This document shows positions 27,511 through 42,799 of a stretch of DNA of 64,000 nt, one piece after another. Origin of the DNA: Mixophyes australis (Eukaryota > Chordata > Amphibia > Anura > Limnodynastidae); the NCBI GenBank assembly GCA_036250195.1, contig JAVHZZ010000006.1, positions 169,714,424 through 169,778,423 on the forward strand. The letters run 5' to 3'. The notes below the pieces were generated by a model. It ran no database searches, was not told the origin of the DNA, and saw only the letters and a program-made list of their open reading frames with translations. Positions within the stretch are counted from its first letter, which is position 1. Each line of letters opens with the position of its first letter. Position numbers and translations under genes: made by a program.

Positions 27511-30500
27511 ATGAATCATGAGTCAAGAATTGAATCATGATTCATGAATCATGAATCATGAATCGCATCAGGATTCATGAATCATGAATCATGAATCCAA
27601 TCATGATTCATGAATCATGATTCATGAATTAAATCATGATTCATTAATCAAATCATGATTCATGAATCATGAATCATGAATCGAATCATGATTCATGAAT
27701 CATGAATCATGAATCGAATCATGAATCTTGAATCATGAATTGATGAATCATGAATCATGAATCGAATCATGATTCATGAATCATGAATCATGAATCGAAT
27801 CATGATTCATAAATAATGAATCATGAATCGAATCATGAATTATGAATCATGAATCATGAATCGAATCATGATTCATGAATCATGAATCATGAATCGAATC
27901 ATGATTCATGAATCATGAATCATGAATCGAATCATGATTCATAAATAATGAATCATGAATCGAATCATGATTCATGAATCATGAATCATGAATCGAATCA
28001 TGATTCATAAATAATGAATCATGAATCGAATCATGATTCATGAATCGAATCATGATTCATAAATCGAATCATGATTCATGAATCACGAATCATGATTCAT
28101 GAATCACGAATCATGAATCGAATCATGATTCATGAATCATGAATCATGAATCGAATCATGATTCATGAATCATGAATCATGAATCGAATCATAAATCATG
28201 AATTGAATCATAAATCATGAATCATTAAATGAATCATGAATTGAATCATGATTCATGAATCGAATCATGCTTCATGAATCACGAATCTTGATTCATGAAT
28301 CGAATCATGATTCATAAATCGAATCATGATTCATGAATCACGAATCATGATTCATGAATCACGAATCATGAATCATGAATCGAATCATGATTCATGAATC
28401 ATGAATCGAATCATAAATCATGAATTGAATCATAAATCATGAATCATTAAATGAATCATGAATTGAATCATGATTCATGAATCGAATCATGATTCATGAA
28501 TCACGAATCATGAATCGAATCATGATTCATGAATCGAATCATGATTCATGAATCATGAATCATGATTCATGAATCATGAATCATGAATCGAATCATGATT
28601 CATGAATCATGAATCATGATTCATGAATCATGAATCATGAATCGAATCATGATTCATGAATCGAATCATGATTCATGAATCATGAATCATGAATCGAATC
28701 ATAAATCATGAATTGAATCATAAATCATGAATCATTCAATGAATCATGAATCATGAATTGAATTATGAATCATGAATTTAATCATGAATCATGAATTGAA
28801 TCATGAATCATGAATTGAATCATGAATCATGAATCATGAATTGAATCATGAATCATGAATCATGAATCAAATCATGATTCATGAATTTAATCATGAATTG
28901 AATCATGAATCATGAATCATGAATCAAATCATGATTCATGAATTTAATCATGAATTGAATCATGAATCATGAATTGAATCATGATTTATGAATCATGAAT
29001 CAAGAATTGAATCATGATTCATGAATCATGAATCATGAATCGAATCATAAATCATGATTTAAATCATGATTCATGAATCATGAATCATGAATCGAATCAT
29101 AAATCATGAATTGAATCATAAATCATGAATCATTAAATGAATCATGAATTAAATCATGAATCATGAATTGAATCATAAATCATGAATCATTAAATGAATC
29201 ATGAATTGAATCATGAATCATGATTCATGAATCATGAATCATGAATCGAATCATGATTCATGTATCATGAATCGAATCATAAATCATGAATTGAATCATA
29301 AATCATGAATCATTAAATGCATCATGAATTGAATCATGAATCATGAATTAAATCATGAATCATGAATTTAATCATGAATCATGAATTGAATCATGAATCA
29401 TTAATCATAATTCATGAAACGAATCATAAATTGAATCATGTATCATGAATCATGAATTGAATCATGAATCATGAATCATAATTCATGAAATGAATCATAA
29501 ATTGAATCATGTATCATGAATCATAAATTGAATCATGTATCATGAATCATGAATTGAATCATGAATCATGAATTGAATCATGAATTGAATCATAAATCAC
29601 GAATCATGAATTGAATCATGAATCATGAATTTGAATCATGAATCATGAATTGAATCATGAATCATGAATTATGAATTGAATCATGAATCATGAATCGAAT
29701 CATGATTCATGAATCATGAGTCAAAAATTGAATCATGATTCATGAATCATGAATCATGAATCGAATCAGGATTTATGAATCATAAATCATGAATCCAATC
29801 ATAATTCATGAATCATGATTCATGAATTAAATCATGATTCATTAATCAAATCATGATTCATGAATCATGAATCATGAATCGAATCATGAATCTTGAATCA
29901 TGAATTGAATCATGATTCATGAATCATGAATCATGAATCGAATCATGAATTATGAATCATGAATCATGAATCGAATCATGATTCATGAATCATGAATCAT
30001 GAATCGAATCATGAATCATGAATCGAATCATAAATCATGAATTGAATCATAAATCATGAATCATTTAATGAATCATTATTCATGAATCATGAATCATGAA
30101 TCGAATCATGATTTATGAATCATGAATCATGAATCGAATCATGATTCATGAATCGAATCATGATTCATGAATCACGAATCATGAATCGAATCATGATTCA
30201 TGAATCATGAATCATGAATCGAATCATGATTCATGAATCATGAATCATGAATCGAATCATAAATCATAAATTGAATCATAAATCATGAATCATTAAATGA
30301 ATCATGAATTGAATCATGATTCATGAATCGAATCATGCTTCATGAATCACGAATCATGAATCGAAGCATGATTCATGAATCGAATCATGATTCATAAATC
30401 GAATAATGATTCATGAATCACGAATCATGATTCATGAATCACGAATCATGAATCGAATCATAAATCATGAATTGAATCATAAATCATGAATCATTAAATG

Positions 30501-32200
30501 AATCATGAATTGAATCATGAATCATAAATTAAATCATGAATCATGAATTAAATCATGAATCATGAATTGAATCATGAATCATGAATTGAATCATGAATTG
30601 AATCATGAATCACGAATCATGAATTGAATCATGAATCATGAATTGAATCATGAATCATGAATTGAATCATGAATCATGAATCATGAATTGAATCATGAAT
30701 CATGAATTGAATCATGAATTGAATCATGAATCACGAATCATGAATTGAATCATGAATCATGAATTGAATCATGAATCATGAATTGAATAATGAATCATGA
30801 ATTGAATCATGAATTGAATCATGAATCATGAATTGAATCATGAATCATGAATCATGAATCAAATCATGATTCATGAATTTAATCATGAATCATGAATTGA
30901 ATCATGATTTATGAATCATGAATCAAGAATTGAATCATGATTCATGAATCATGAATCATGAATCGAATCATAAATCATGATTTAAATCATGATTCATGAA
31001 TCATTAAATGAATCATGAATTGAATCATGAATCATGAATCATGAATCGAATCATGATTCATGAATCATGAATCATGAATTCAATCATGATTCATGAATCA
31101 TGATTCATGAATTAAATCATGATTCATTAATCAAATCATGATTCATGAATTGAATCATAAATCATGAATCATTAAATGAATCATGATTCATGAATCATGA
31201 ATCATGAATCAAATCATGATTTATGAATCATGAATCATGAATCGAATCATGAATCTTGAATCATGAATTGAATCATGATTCATGAAACATGAATCATGAA
31301 TCGAATCATGAATTATGAATCATGAATTATGAATCATGAATCATGAATCGAATCATGATTCATGAATCATGAATCATGAATCGAATCATGAATCATGAAT
31401 CGAATCATAAATCATGAATTGAATCATAAATCATGAATCATTAAATGAATCATGATTCATGAATCATGAATCATGAATCAAATCATGATTTATGAATCAT
31501 GAATCATGAATCGAATCATGAATCGAATCATGATTCATGAATCGAATCATGATTCATGAATCACGAATCATGGATCGAATCATGAATCATGAATCAAATC
31601 ATGATTTATGAATCATGAATCATGGATCGAATCATGATTCATGAATCGAATCATGATTCATGAATCACGAATCATGATTCATGAATCGAATCATGATTCA
31701 TGAATCACGAATCATGGATCGAATCATGATTCATGAATCGAATCATGATTCATGAATCACGAATCATGGATCGAATCATGATTCATGAATCGAATCATGA
31801 TTCATGAATCACGAATCATGGATCGAATCATGAATCATGAATCGAATCATGAATCATGAATCATGAATCGAATCATAAATCATGAATTGAATCATAAATC
31901 ATGAATCATTAAATGAATCATGATTCATGAATCATGAATCATGAATCGAATCATGATTCATGAATCATGAATCATGAATCGAATCATGATTCATAAATCA
32001 TGAATCATGAATCGAATCATGATTCATGAATCGAATCATGATTCATGAATCACGAATCATGAATCGAATCATGATTCATGAATCATGAATCATGAATCAA
32101 ATCATGATTCATGAATCATGAATCATGAATCGAATCATAAATCATGAATTGAATCATAAATCATGAATCATTAAATGAATCATGAATTGAATCATGATTC
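27511..32200 (-). repeat. ~4.6-4.8-kb higher-order repeat, copy 2
   Basis: This is the partner of 22,900-27,510. Its start, with AGTCAAG at 27,521 and the rare TTGATGAATC junction at 27,741, is copied again with an offset of 11,133 at 38,654 and 38,874, and once more 6,052 bp later at 44,706 and 44,926. Its end, from about 31.8 kb, leads into a segment that recurs about 7.33 kb downstream: AATCCAATC near 32,308 and 39,633, and TCGCATCATA at 33,071 and 40,398. Limits are approximate. Confidence 0.8.
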
Positions 32201-33509
32201 ATGAATCGAATCATGATTCATGAATCATGAATCAAGAATTGAATCATGATTCATGAATCATGAATCATGAATCGAATCATGATTCATGAATCATGAATCA
32301 TGAATCCAATCATGATTCATGAATCATGAATCATGAATCCAATCATGATTCATGAATCATGATTCATGAATTAAATCATGATTCATTAATCAAATCATGA
32401 TTCATGAATTAAATCATGATTCATTAATCAAATCATGATTCATGAATCATGAATCATGAATCGAATCATGATTCATGAATCTTGAATCATGAATCGAATC
32501 ATGAATCATGAATTGAATTATGATTCATGAATCATAATTCATGAAATGAATCATAAATTGAATCATGTATCATGAATCATGAATTGAATCATGAATCATG
32601 AATCATAATTCATGAAATGAATCATAAATTGAATCATGTATCATGAATCATAAATTGAATCATGTATCATGAATCATGAATTGAATCATGAATCATGAAT
32701 TGAATCATGAATCACGAATCATGAATTGAATCATGAATCATGAATCATGAAATGAATCATAAATCAAATCATGATTCATGAATTGAATCATGATTCATGA
32801 ATCATGAATCATGAATCGAATCATGATTCATGAATCATGAATCAAGAATTGAATCATGATTCATGAATCATGAATCATGAATCGAATCATGATTCATGAA
32901 TCATGAATCATAAATCCAATCATGAATCTTGAATCATGAATTGAATCATGATTCATGAATCATGAATCATGAATCAAATCATAAATAATGAATCATGAAT
33001 CGAATCATGATTCATGAATTAAATCATGATTCATTAATCAAATCATGATTCATGAATAATGAATCATGAATCGCATCATAAATCTTGAATCATGAATTGA
33101 ATCATGATTCATGAATCATGAATCATGAATCGAATCATAAATTATGAATCATGAATCATGAATCGAATGATGATTCATGAATCATGAATCATGAATCGAA
33201 TCATGAATCATGAATCGAATCATAAATCATGAATTGAATCATAAATCATGAATCATTAAATGAATCATGATTCATGAATCATGAATCATGAATTGAATCA
33301 TGATTCATGAATCACGAATCATGGATCGAATCATGATTCATGAATCGAATCATGATTCATGAATCATGAATCATGAATCGAATCATAAATCATGAATTGA
33401 ATCATAAATCATGAATCATTAAATGAATCATGATTCATGAATCATGAATCATGAATCGAATAATGATTCATGAATGATGAATCATGAATCGAATCATGAT
33501 TCATAAATC

Positions 33510-33518
33510 ATGAGTCAT
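33510..33518. other. ATGAGTCAT variant (same consensus, other strand), right domain
   Basis: ATGAGTCAT recurs in the right domain at 33,510, 40,889, 47,782, 49,439, 49,472, 50,566, 56,192, 58,114, 58,147, 59,461 and 63,265. Almost every copy has the same preceding context, CATAAATC. That shows one founding mutation spread by amplification rather than independent gain. A role in transcription factor binding is speculative. Confidence 0.35.
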
Positions 33519-34364
33519 GAATCGAATCATGATTCATGAATCGAATCATGATTCATAAATCGAATCATGATTCATGAATCACGAATCATGAATCGAATCA
33601 TGATTCATGAATCATGAATCATGAATCGAATCATGATTCATGAATCATGAATCATGAATCGAATCATAAATCATGAATTGAATCATAAATCATGAATCAT
33701 TAAATGAATCATGAATTGAATCATGATTCATGAATCGAATCAGGATTCATGAATCATGAATCATGAATCCAATCATGATTCATGAATCATGATTCATGAA
33801 TTAAATCATGATTCATTAATCAAATCATGATTCATGAATCATGAATCATGAATCGAATCATGATTCATGAATCTTGAATCATGAATCGAATCATGAATCT
33901 TGAATCATGAATTGAATTATGATTCATGAATCATAATTCATGAAATGAATCATAAATTGAATCATGTATCATGAATCATGAATTGAATCATGAATCATGA
34001 ATCATAATTCATGAAATGAATCATAAATTGAATCATGTATCATGAATCATAAATTGAATCATGTATCATGAATCATGAATTGAATCATGAATCATGAATT
34101 GAATCATGAATTGAATCATGAATCACGAATCATGAATTAAATCATGAATCATGAATCATGAAATGAATCATGAATCAAATCATGATTCATGAATTGAATC
34201 ATGATTCATGAATCATGAATCATGAATCGAATCATGATTCATGAATCATGAATCAAGAATTGAATCATGATTCATGAATCATGAATCATAAATCGAATCA
34301 TGATTCATAAATCATGAATCATAAATCCAATCATGAATCTTAAATCATGAATTGAATCATGATT

Positions 34365-37300
34365 CATGAATCATGAATCATGAATCGAATCATAAATAAT
34401 GAATCATGAATCATGAATCGAATCATGATTCATGAATCATGAATCATGAATCGAATCATGATTTATGAATTAAATCATGATTCATTAATCAAATCATGAT
34501 TCATGAATAATGAATCATGAATCGAATCATAAATCTTGAATCATGAATTGAATCATGATTCATGAATCATGAATCATGAATCGAATCATAAATTATGAAT
34601 CATGAATCATGAATCGAATGATGATTCATGAATCGAATCATGATTCATAAATCGAATCATGATTCATGAATCACGAATCATGAATCGAATCATGAATCAT
34701 GAATCGAATCATAAATCATGAATTGAATCATAAATCATGAATCATTAAATGAATCATGATTCATAAATCATGAATCATGAATCGAATCATGATTCATGAA
34801 TCGAATCATGATTCATAAATCGAATCATGATTCATGAATCACGAATCATGAATCGAATCATGAATCATGAATCGAATCATAATTTATGAATTGAATCATA
34901 AATCATGAATCATTAAATGAATCATGATTCATGAATCATGAATCATGAATTGAATCATGATTCATGAATCACGAATCATGGATCAAATCATGAATCATGA
35001 ATCGAATCATGATTCATGAATCATAAATCATGAATCGAATCATGATTCATGAATCATGAATCATGAATCGAATCATAAATCATAAATTGAATCATAAATC
35101 ATGAATCATTAAATGAATCATGAATTGAATCATGATTCATGAATCGAATCATGCTTCATGAATCACGAATCATGAATCGAAGCATGATTCATGAATCGAA
35201 TCATGATTCATAAATCGAATAATGATTCATGAATCACGAATCATGATTCATGAATCACGAATCATGAATCGAATCATAAATCATGAATTGAATCATAAAT
35301 CATGAATCATTAAATGAATCATGAATTGAATCATGAATCATAAATTAAATCATGAATCATGAATTGAATCATGAATCATGAATTGAATCATGAATCATGA
35401 ATTGAATCATGAATTGAATCATGAATCACGAATCATGAATTGAATCATGAATCATGAATTGAATCATGAATCATGAATTGAATCATGAATCATGAATTGA
35501 ATCATGAATCATGAATTGAATCATGAATTGAATCATGAATCACGAATCATGAATTGAATCATGAATCATGAATTGAATCATGAATCATGAATTGAATAAT
35601 GAATCATGAATTGAATCATGAATCAAATCATGATTCATGAATTTAATCATGAATTGAATCATGAATCATGAATTGAATCATGATTTATGAATCATGAATC
35701 AAGAATTGAATCATGATTCATGAATCATGAATCATGAATCGAATCATAAATCATGATTTAAATCATGATTCATGAATCATTAAATGAATCATGAATTGAA
35801 TCATGAATCATGAATCATGAATCGAATCATGATTCATGAATCATGAATCATGAATCGAATCATAAATAATGAATCATGAATCATGAATCGAATCATGATT
35901 CATGAATCATGAATCATGAATCGAATCATAAATAATGAATCATGAATCATGAATCGAATCATAATTCATGAATCATGAATCATGAATCGAATCATGATTC
36001 ATGAATCATGAATCATGAATCGAATCATAAATAATGAATCATGAATCATGAATCGAATCATGATTCATGAATCATGAATCATGAATCGAATCATGATTTA
36101 TGAATTAAATCATGATTCATTAATCAAATCATGATTCATGAATAATGAATCATGAATCGAATCATAAATCTTGAATCATGAATTGAATCATGATTCATGA
36201 ATCATGAATCATGAATCGAATCATAAATTATGAATCATGAATCATGAATCGAATGATGATTCATGAATCGAATCATGATTCATAAATCGAATCATGATTC
36301 ATGAATCACGAATCATGAATCGAATCATGAATCATGAATCGAATCATAAATCATGAATTGAATCATAAATCATGAATCATTAAATGAATCATGATTCATA
36401 AATCATGAATCATGAATCGAATCATGATTCATGAATCGAATCATGATTCATAAATCGAATCATGATTCATGAATCACGAATCATGAATCGAATCATGAAT
36501 CATGAATCGAATCATAATTTATGAATTGAATCATAAATCATGAATCATTAAATGAATCATGATTCATGAATCATGAATCATGAATTGAATCATGATTCAT
36601 GAATCACGAATCATGGATCAAATCATGAATCATGAATCGAATCATGATTCATGAATCATAAATCATGAATCGAATCATGATTCATGAATCATGAATCATG
36701 AATCGAATCATAAATCATAAATTGAATCATAAATCATGAATCATTAAATGAATCATGAATTGAATCATGATTCATGAATCGAATCATGCTTCATGAATCA
36801 CGAATCATGAATCGAAGCATGATTCATAAATCGAATCATGATTCATAAATCGAATAATGATTCATGAATCACGAATCATGATTCATGAATCACGAATCAT
36901 GAATCGAATCATAAATCATGAATTGAATCATAAATCATGAATCATTAAATGAATCATGAATTGAATCATGAATCATAAATTAAATCATGAATCATGAATT
37001 GAATCATGAATCATGAATTGAATCATGAATCATGAATTGAATCATGAATTGAATCATGAATCACGAATCATGAATTGAATCATGAATCATGAATTGAATC
37101 ATGAATCATGAATTGAATCATGAATCATGAATTGAATCATGAATTGAATCATGAATCACGAATCATGAATTGAATCATGAATCATGAATTGAATCATGAA
37201 TCATGAATTGAATAATGAATCATGAATTGAATCATGAATCAAATCATGATTCATGAATTTAATCATGAATTGAATCATGAATCATGAATTGAATCATGAT

Positions 37301-37470
37301 TTATGAATCATGAATCAAGAATTGAATCATGATTCATGAATCATGAATCATGAATCGAATCATAAATCATGATTTAAATCATGATTCATGAATCATTAAA
37401 TGAATCATGAATTGAATCATGAATCATGAATCATGAATCGAATCATGATTCATGAATCATGAATCATGAA
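34365..37470 (-). repeat. 1,635-bp tandem duplication
   Basis: Copy 1 starts near 34,365 and copy 2 near 36,000. The offset is exactly 1,635 at six tracers: ATAAATAAT at 34,392/36,027, ATTTATGAATTAAATC near 34,461/36,096, GAATGATG at 34,616/36,251, AATTTATG near 34,881/36,516, GATCAAATC at 34,981/36,616 and GAAGCAT at 35,179/36,814. It shortens by about 20 bp (one 19-bp unit) further on, at GAATAATG 35,595/37,210. The copies part near 35,855/37,470. The 1.7-kb stretch without an indel suggests recent duplication. Confidence 0.87.
35855..36035 (-). repeat. 33-bp-register subarray with ATAAATAAT tags
   Basis: The tag ATAAATAAT is at 35,862, 35,928 and 36,027. Spacings are 66 and 99 bp, exactly two and three 33-bp monomers. 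The intervening monomers are of the standard full-length type. This is a clear demonstration of the 33-bp register. It sits at the junction between the two 1,635-bp copies. Confidence 0.85.
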
Positions 37471-39020
37471 TTCAATCATGATTCATGAATCATGATTCAT
37501 GAATTAAATCATGATTCATTAATCAAATCATGATTCATGAATCATGAATCATGAATCGAATCATGAATTATGAATCATGAATCATGAATCGAATCATGAA
37601 TCTTGAATCATGAATTGAATCATGATTCATGAATCATGAATCATGAATCGAATCATGAATTATGAATCATGAATCATGAATCGAATCATGATTCATGAAT
37701 CATGAATCGAATCATGAATCATGAATCGAATCATAAATCATGAATTGAATCATAAATCATGAATCATTAAATGAATCATGATTCATGAATCATGAATCAT
37801 GAATCAAATCATAATTTATGAATCATGAATCATGAATCGAATCATGATTCATGAATCATGAATCGAATCATGATTCATGAATCGAATCATGATTCATGAA
37901 TCACGAATCATGAATCGAATCATGAATCATGAATCAAATCATGATTTATGAATCATGAATCATGGATCGAATCATGATTCATGAATCGAATCATGATTCA
38001 TGAATCACGAATCATGATTCATGAATCGAATCATGATTCATGAATCACGAATCATGGATCGAATCATGATTCATGAATCGAATCATGATTCATGAATCAC
38101 TAATCATGGATCGAATCATGATTCATGAATCGAATCATGATTCATGAATCACGAATCATGGATCGAATCATGAATCATAAATCGAATCATGATTCATGTA
38201 TCATGAATCGAATCATAAATCATGAATTGAATCATAAATCATGAATCATTAAATGCATCATGAATTGAATCATGAATCATGAATTAAATCATGAATCATG
38301 AATTTAATCATGAATCATGAATTGAATCATGAATCATTAATCATAATTCATGAAATGAATCATAAATTGAATCATGTATCATGAATCATGAATTGAATCA
38401 TGAATCATGAATCATAATTCATGAAATGAATCATAAATTGAATCATGTATCATGAATCATAAATTGAATCATGTATCATGAATCATGAATTGAATCATGA
38501 ATCATGAATTGAATCATGAATTGAATCATGAATCACGAATCATGAATTGAATCATGAATCATGAATTGAATCATGAATCATGAATTGAATCATGAATCAT
38601 GAATTATGAATTGAATCATGAATCATGAATCGAATCATGATTCATGAATCATGAGTCAAGAATTGAATCATGATTCATGAATCATGAATCATGAATCGCA
38701 TCAGGATTCATGAATCATGAATCATGAATCCAATCATGATTCATGAATCATAATTCATGAATTAAATCATGATTCATTAATCAAATCATGATTCATGAAT
38801 CATGAATCATGAATCGAATCATGATTCATGAATCATGAATCATGAATCGAATCATGAATCTTGAATCATGAATTGATGAATCATGAATCATGAATCGAAT
38901 CATGATTCATGAATCATGAATCATGAATCGAATCATGATTCATAAATAATGAATCATGAATCGAATCATGAATTATGAATCATGAATCATGAATCGAATC
39001 ATGATTCATGAATCGAATCA
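36800..39020 (-). repeat. ~6.05-kb-spaced duplication, copy 1
   Basis: This segment recurs at about 42,800-45,070. Tracers: GAAGCAT 36,814/42,804 (5,990), GAATAATG 37,210/43,245 (6,035), AGTCAAG 38,654/44,706 (6,052) and TTGATGAATC near 38,874/44,926 (6,052). After 39,020 the copies diverge: this one runs into CACGAATCATGGATCG, the other into a standard 33-bp run. Limits are approximate. Confidence 0.82.
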
Positions 39021-42000
39021 TGATTCATGAATCGAATCATGATTCATGAATCACGAATCATGGATCGAATCATGAATCATGAATCGAATCATGATTCATG
39101 AATCATGAATCATGAATCGAATCATAAATCATGAATTGAATCATAAATCATGAATCATTAAATGAATCATGATTCATGAATCATGAATCATGAATCGAAT
39201 CATAAATCATTAATTGAATCATAAATCATGAATCAATAAATGAATCATGATTCATGAATCATGAATCATGAATCGAATCATGATTCATGAATCATGAATC
39301 ATGAATCGAATCATGATTCATAAATCATGAATCATGAATCGAATCATGATTCATGAATCGAATCATGATTCATGAATCACGAATCATGAATCGAATCATG
39401 ATTCATGAATCATGAATCATGAATCAAATCATGATTCATGAATCATGAATCATGAATCGAATCATAAATCATGAATTGAATCATAAATCATGAATCATTA
39501 AATGAATCATGAATTGAATCATGATTCATGAATCGAATCATGATTCATGAATCATGAATCAAGAATTGAATCATGATTCATGAATCATGAATCATGAATC
39601 GAATCATGATTCATGAATCATGAATCATGAATCCAATCATGATTCATGAATCATGAATCATGAATCCAATCATGATTCATGAATCATGATTCATGAATTA
39701 AATCATGATTCATTAATCAAATCATGATTCATGAATTAAATCATGATTCATTAATCAAATCATGATTCATGAATCATGAATCATGAATCGAATCATGATT
39801 CATGAATCTTGAATCATGAATCGAATCATGAATCATGAATTGAATTATGATTCATGAATCATAATTCATGAAATGAATCATAAATTGAATCATGTATCAT
39901 GAATCATGAATTGAATCATGAATCATGAATCATAATTCATGAAATGAATCATAAATTGAATCATGTATCATGAATCATAAATTGAATCATGTATCATGAA
40001 TCATGAATTGAATCATGAATCATGAATTGAATCATGAATCACGAATCATGAATTGAATCATGAATCATGAATCATGAAATGAATCATAAATCAAATCATG
40101 ATTCATGAATTGAATCATGATTCATGAATCATGAATCATGAATCGAATCATGATTCATGAATCATGAATCAAGAATTGAATCATGATTCATGAATCATGA
40201 ATCATGAATCGAATCATGATTCATGAATCATGAATCATAAATCCAATCATGAATCTTGAATCATGAATTGAATCATGATTCATGAATCATGAATCATGAA
40301 TCAAATCATAAATAATGAATCATGAATCGAATCATGATTCATGAATTAAATCATGATTCATTAATCAAATCATGATTCATGAATAATGAATCATGAATCG
40401 CATCATAAATCTTGAATCATGAATTGAATCATGATTCATGAATCATGAATCATGAATCGAATCATAAATTATGAATCATGAATCATGAATCGAATGATGA
40501 TTCATGAATCATGAATCATGAATCGAATCATGAATCATGAATCGAATCATAAATCATGAATTGAATCATAAATCATGAATCATTAAATGAATCATGATTC
40601 ATGAATCATGAATCATGAATTGAATCATGATTCATGAATCACGAATCATGGATCGAATCATGATTCATGAATCGAATCATGATTCATGAATCAAGAATCA
40701 TGGATCAAATCATGAATCGTGAATCGAATCATGATTCATGAATCATGAATCATGAATCGAATCATAAATCATGAATTGAATCATAAATCATGAATCATTA
40801 AATGAATCATGATTCATGAATCATGAATCATGAATCGAATAATGATTCATGAATGATGAATCATGAATCGAATCATGATTCATAAATCATGAGTCATGAA
40901 TCGAATCATGATTCATGAATCGAATCATGATTCATAAATCGAATCATGATTCATGAATCACGAATCATGAATCGAATCATGATTCATGAATCATGAATCA
41001 TGAATCGAATCATGATTCATGAATCATGAATCATGAATCGAATCATAAATCATGAATTGAATCATAAATCATGAATCATTAAATGAATCATGAATTGAAT
41101 CATGATTCATGAATCGAATCATGCTTCAAGAATCACGAATCATGAATCGAATCATGATTCATGAATCGAATCATGCTTCATGAATCACGAATCATGAATC
41201 GCATCATGATTCATGAATCAAATCATGATTCTTGAATCATGAATCATGAATCGAATCATGATTCATGAATCATGAATCATGAATCGAATCATAAATCATG
41301 AATTGAATCATAAATCATGAATCATTAAATGAATCATGAATTGAATCATGATTCATGAATCGAATCAGGATTCATGAATCATGAATCATGAATCCAATCA
41401 TGATTCATGAATCATGATTCATGAATTAAATCATGATTCATTAATCAAATCATGATTCATGAATCATGAATCATGAATCGAATCATGATTCATGAATCTT
41501 GAATCATGAATCAAATCATGAATCTTGAATCATGAATTGAATTATGATTCATGAATCATAATTCATGAAATGAATCATAAATTGAATCATGTATCATGAA
41601 TCATGAATTGAATCATGAATCATGAATCATAATTCATGAAATGAATCATAAATTGAATCATGTATCATGAATCATAAATTGAATCATGTATCATGAATCA
41701 TGAATTGAATCATGAATCATGAATTGAATCATGAATTGAATCATGAATCACGAATCATGAATTGAATCATGAATCATGAATCATGAAATGAATCATGAAT
41801 CAAATCATGATTCATGAATTGAATCATGATTCATGAATCATGAATCATGAATCGAATCATGATTCATGAATCATGAATCAAGAATTGAATCATGATTCAT
41901 GAATCATGAATCATGAATCGAATCATGATTCATGAATCATGAATCATAAATCCAATCATGAATCTTAAATCATGAATTGAATCATGATTCATGAATCATG

Positions 42001-42799
42001 AATCATGAATCGAATCATAAATAATGAATCATGAATCATGAATCGAATCATGATTCATGAATCATGAATCATGAATCGAATCATGATTCATGAATTAAAT
42101 CATGATTCATTAATCAAATCATGATTCATGAATAATGAATCATGAATCGAATCATAAATCTTGAATCATGAATTGAATCATGATTCATGAATCATGAATC
42201 ATGAATCGAATCATAAATTATGAATCATGAATCATGAATCGAATGATGATTCATGAATCGAATCATGATTCATAAATCGAATCATGATTCATGAATCACG
42301 AATCATGAATCGAATCATGAATCATGAATCGAATCATAAATCATGAATTGAATCATAAATCATGAATCATTAAATGAATCATGATTCATAAATCATGAAT
42401 CATGAATCGAATCATGATTCATGAATCGAATCATGATTCATAAATCGAATCATGATTCATGAATCACGAATCATGAATCGAATCATGAATCATGAATCGA
42501 ATCATAATTTATGAATTGAATCATAAATCATGAATCATTAAATGAATCATGATTCATGAATCATGAATCATGAATTGAATCATGATTCATGAATCACGAA
42601 TCATGGATCAAATCATGAATCATGAATCGAATCATGATTCATGAATCATAAATCATGAATCGAATCATGATTCATGAATCATGAATCATGAATCGAATCA
42701 TAAATCATAAATTGAATCATAAATCATGAATCATTAAATGAATCATGAATTGAATCATGATTCATGAATCGAATCATGCTTCATGAATCACGAATCATG

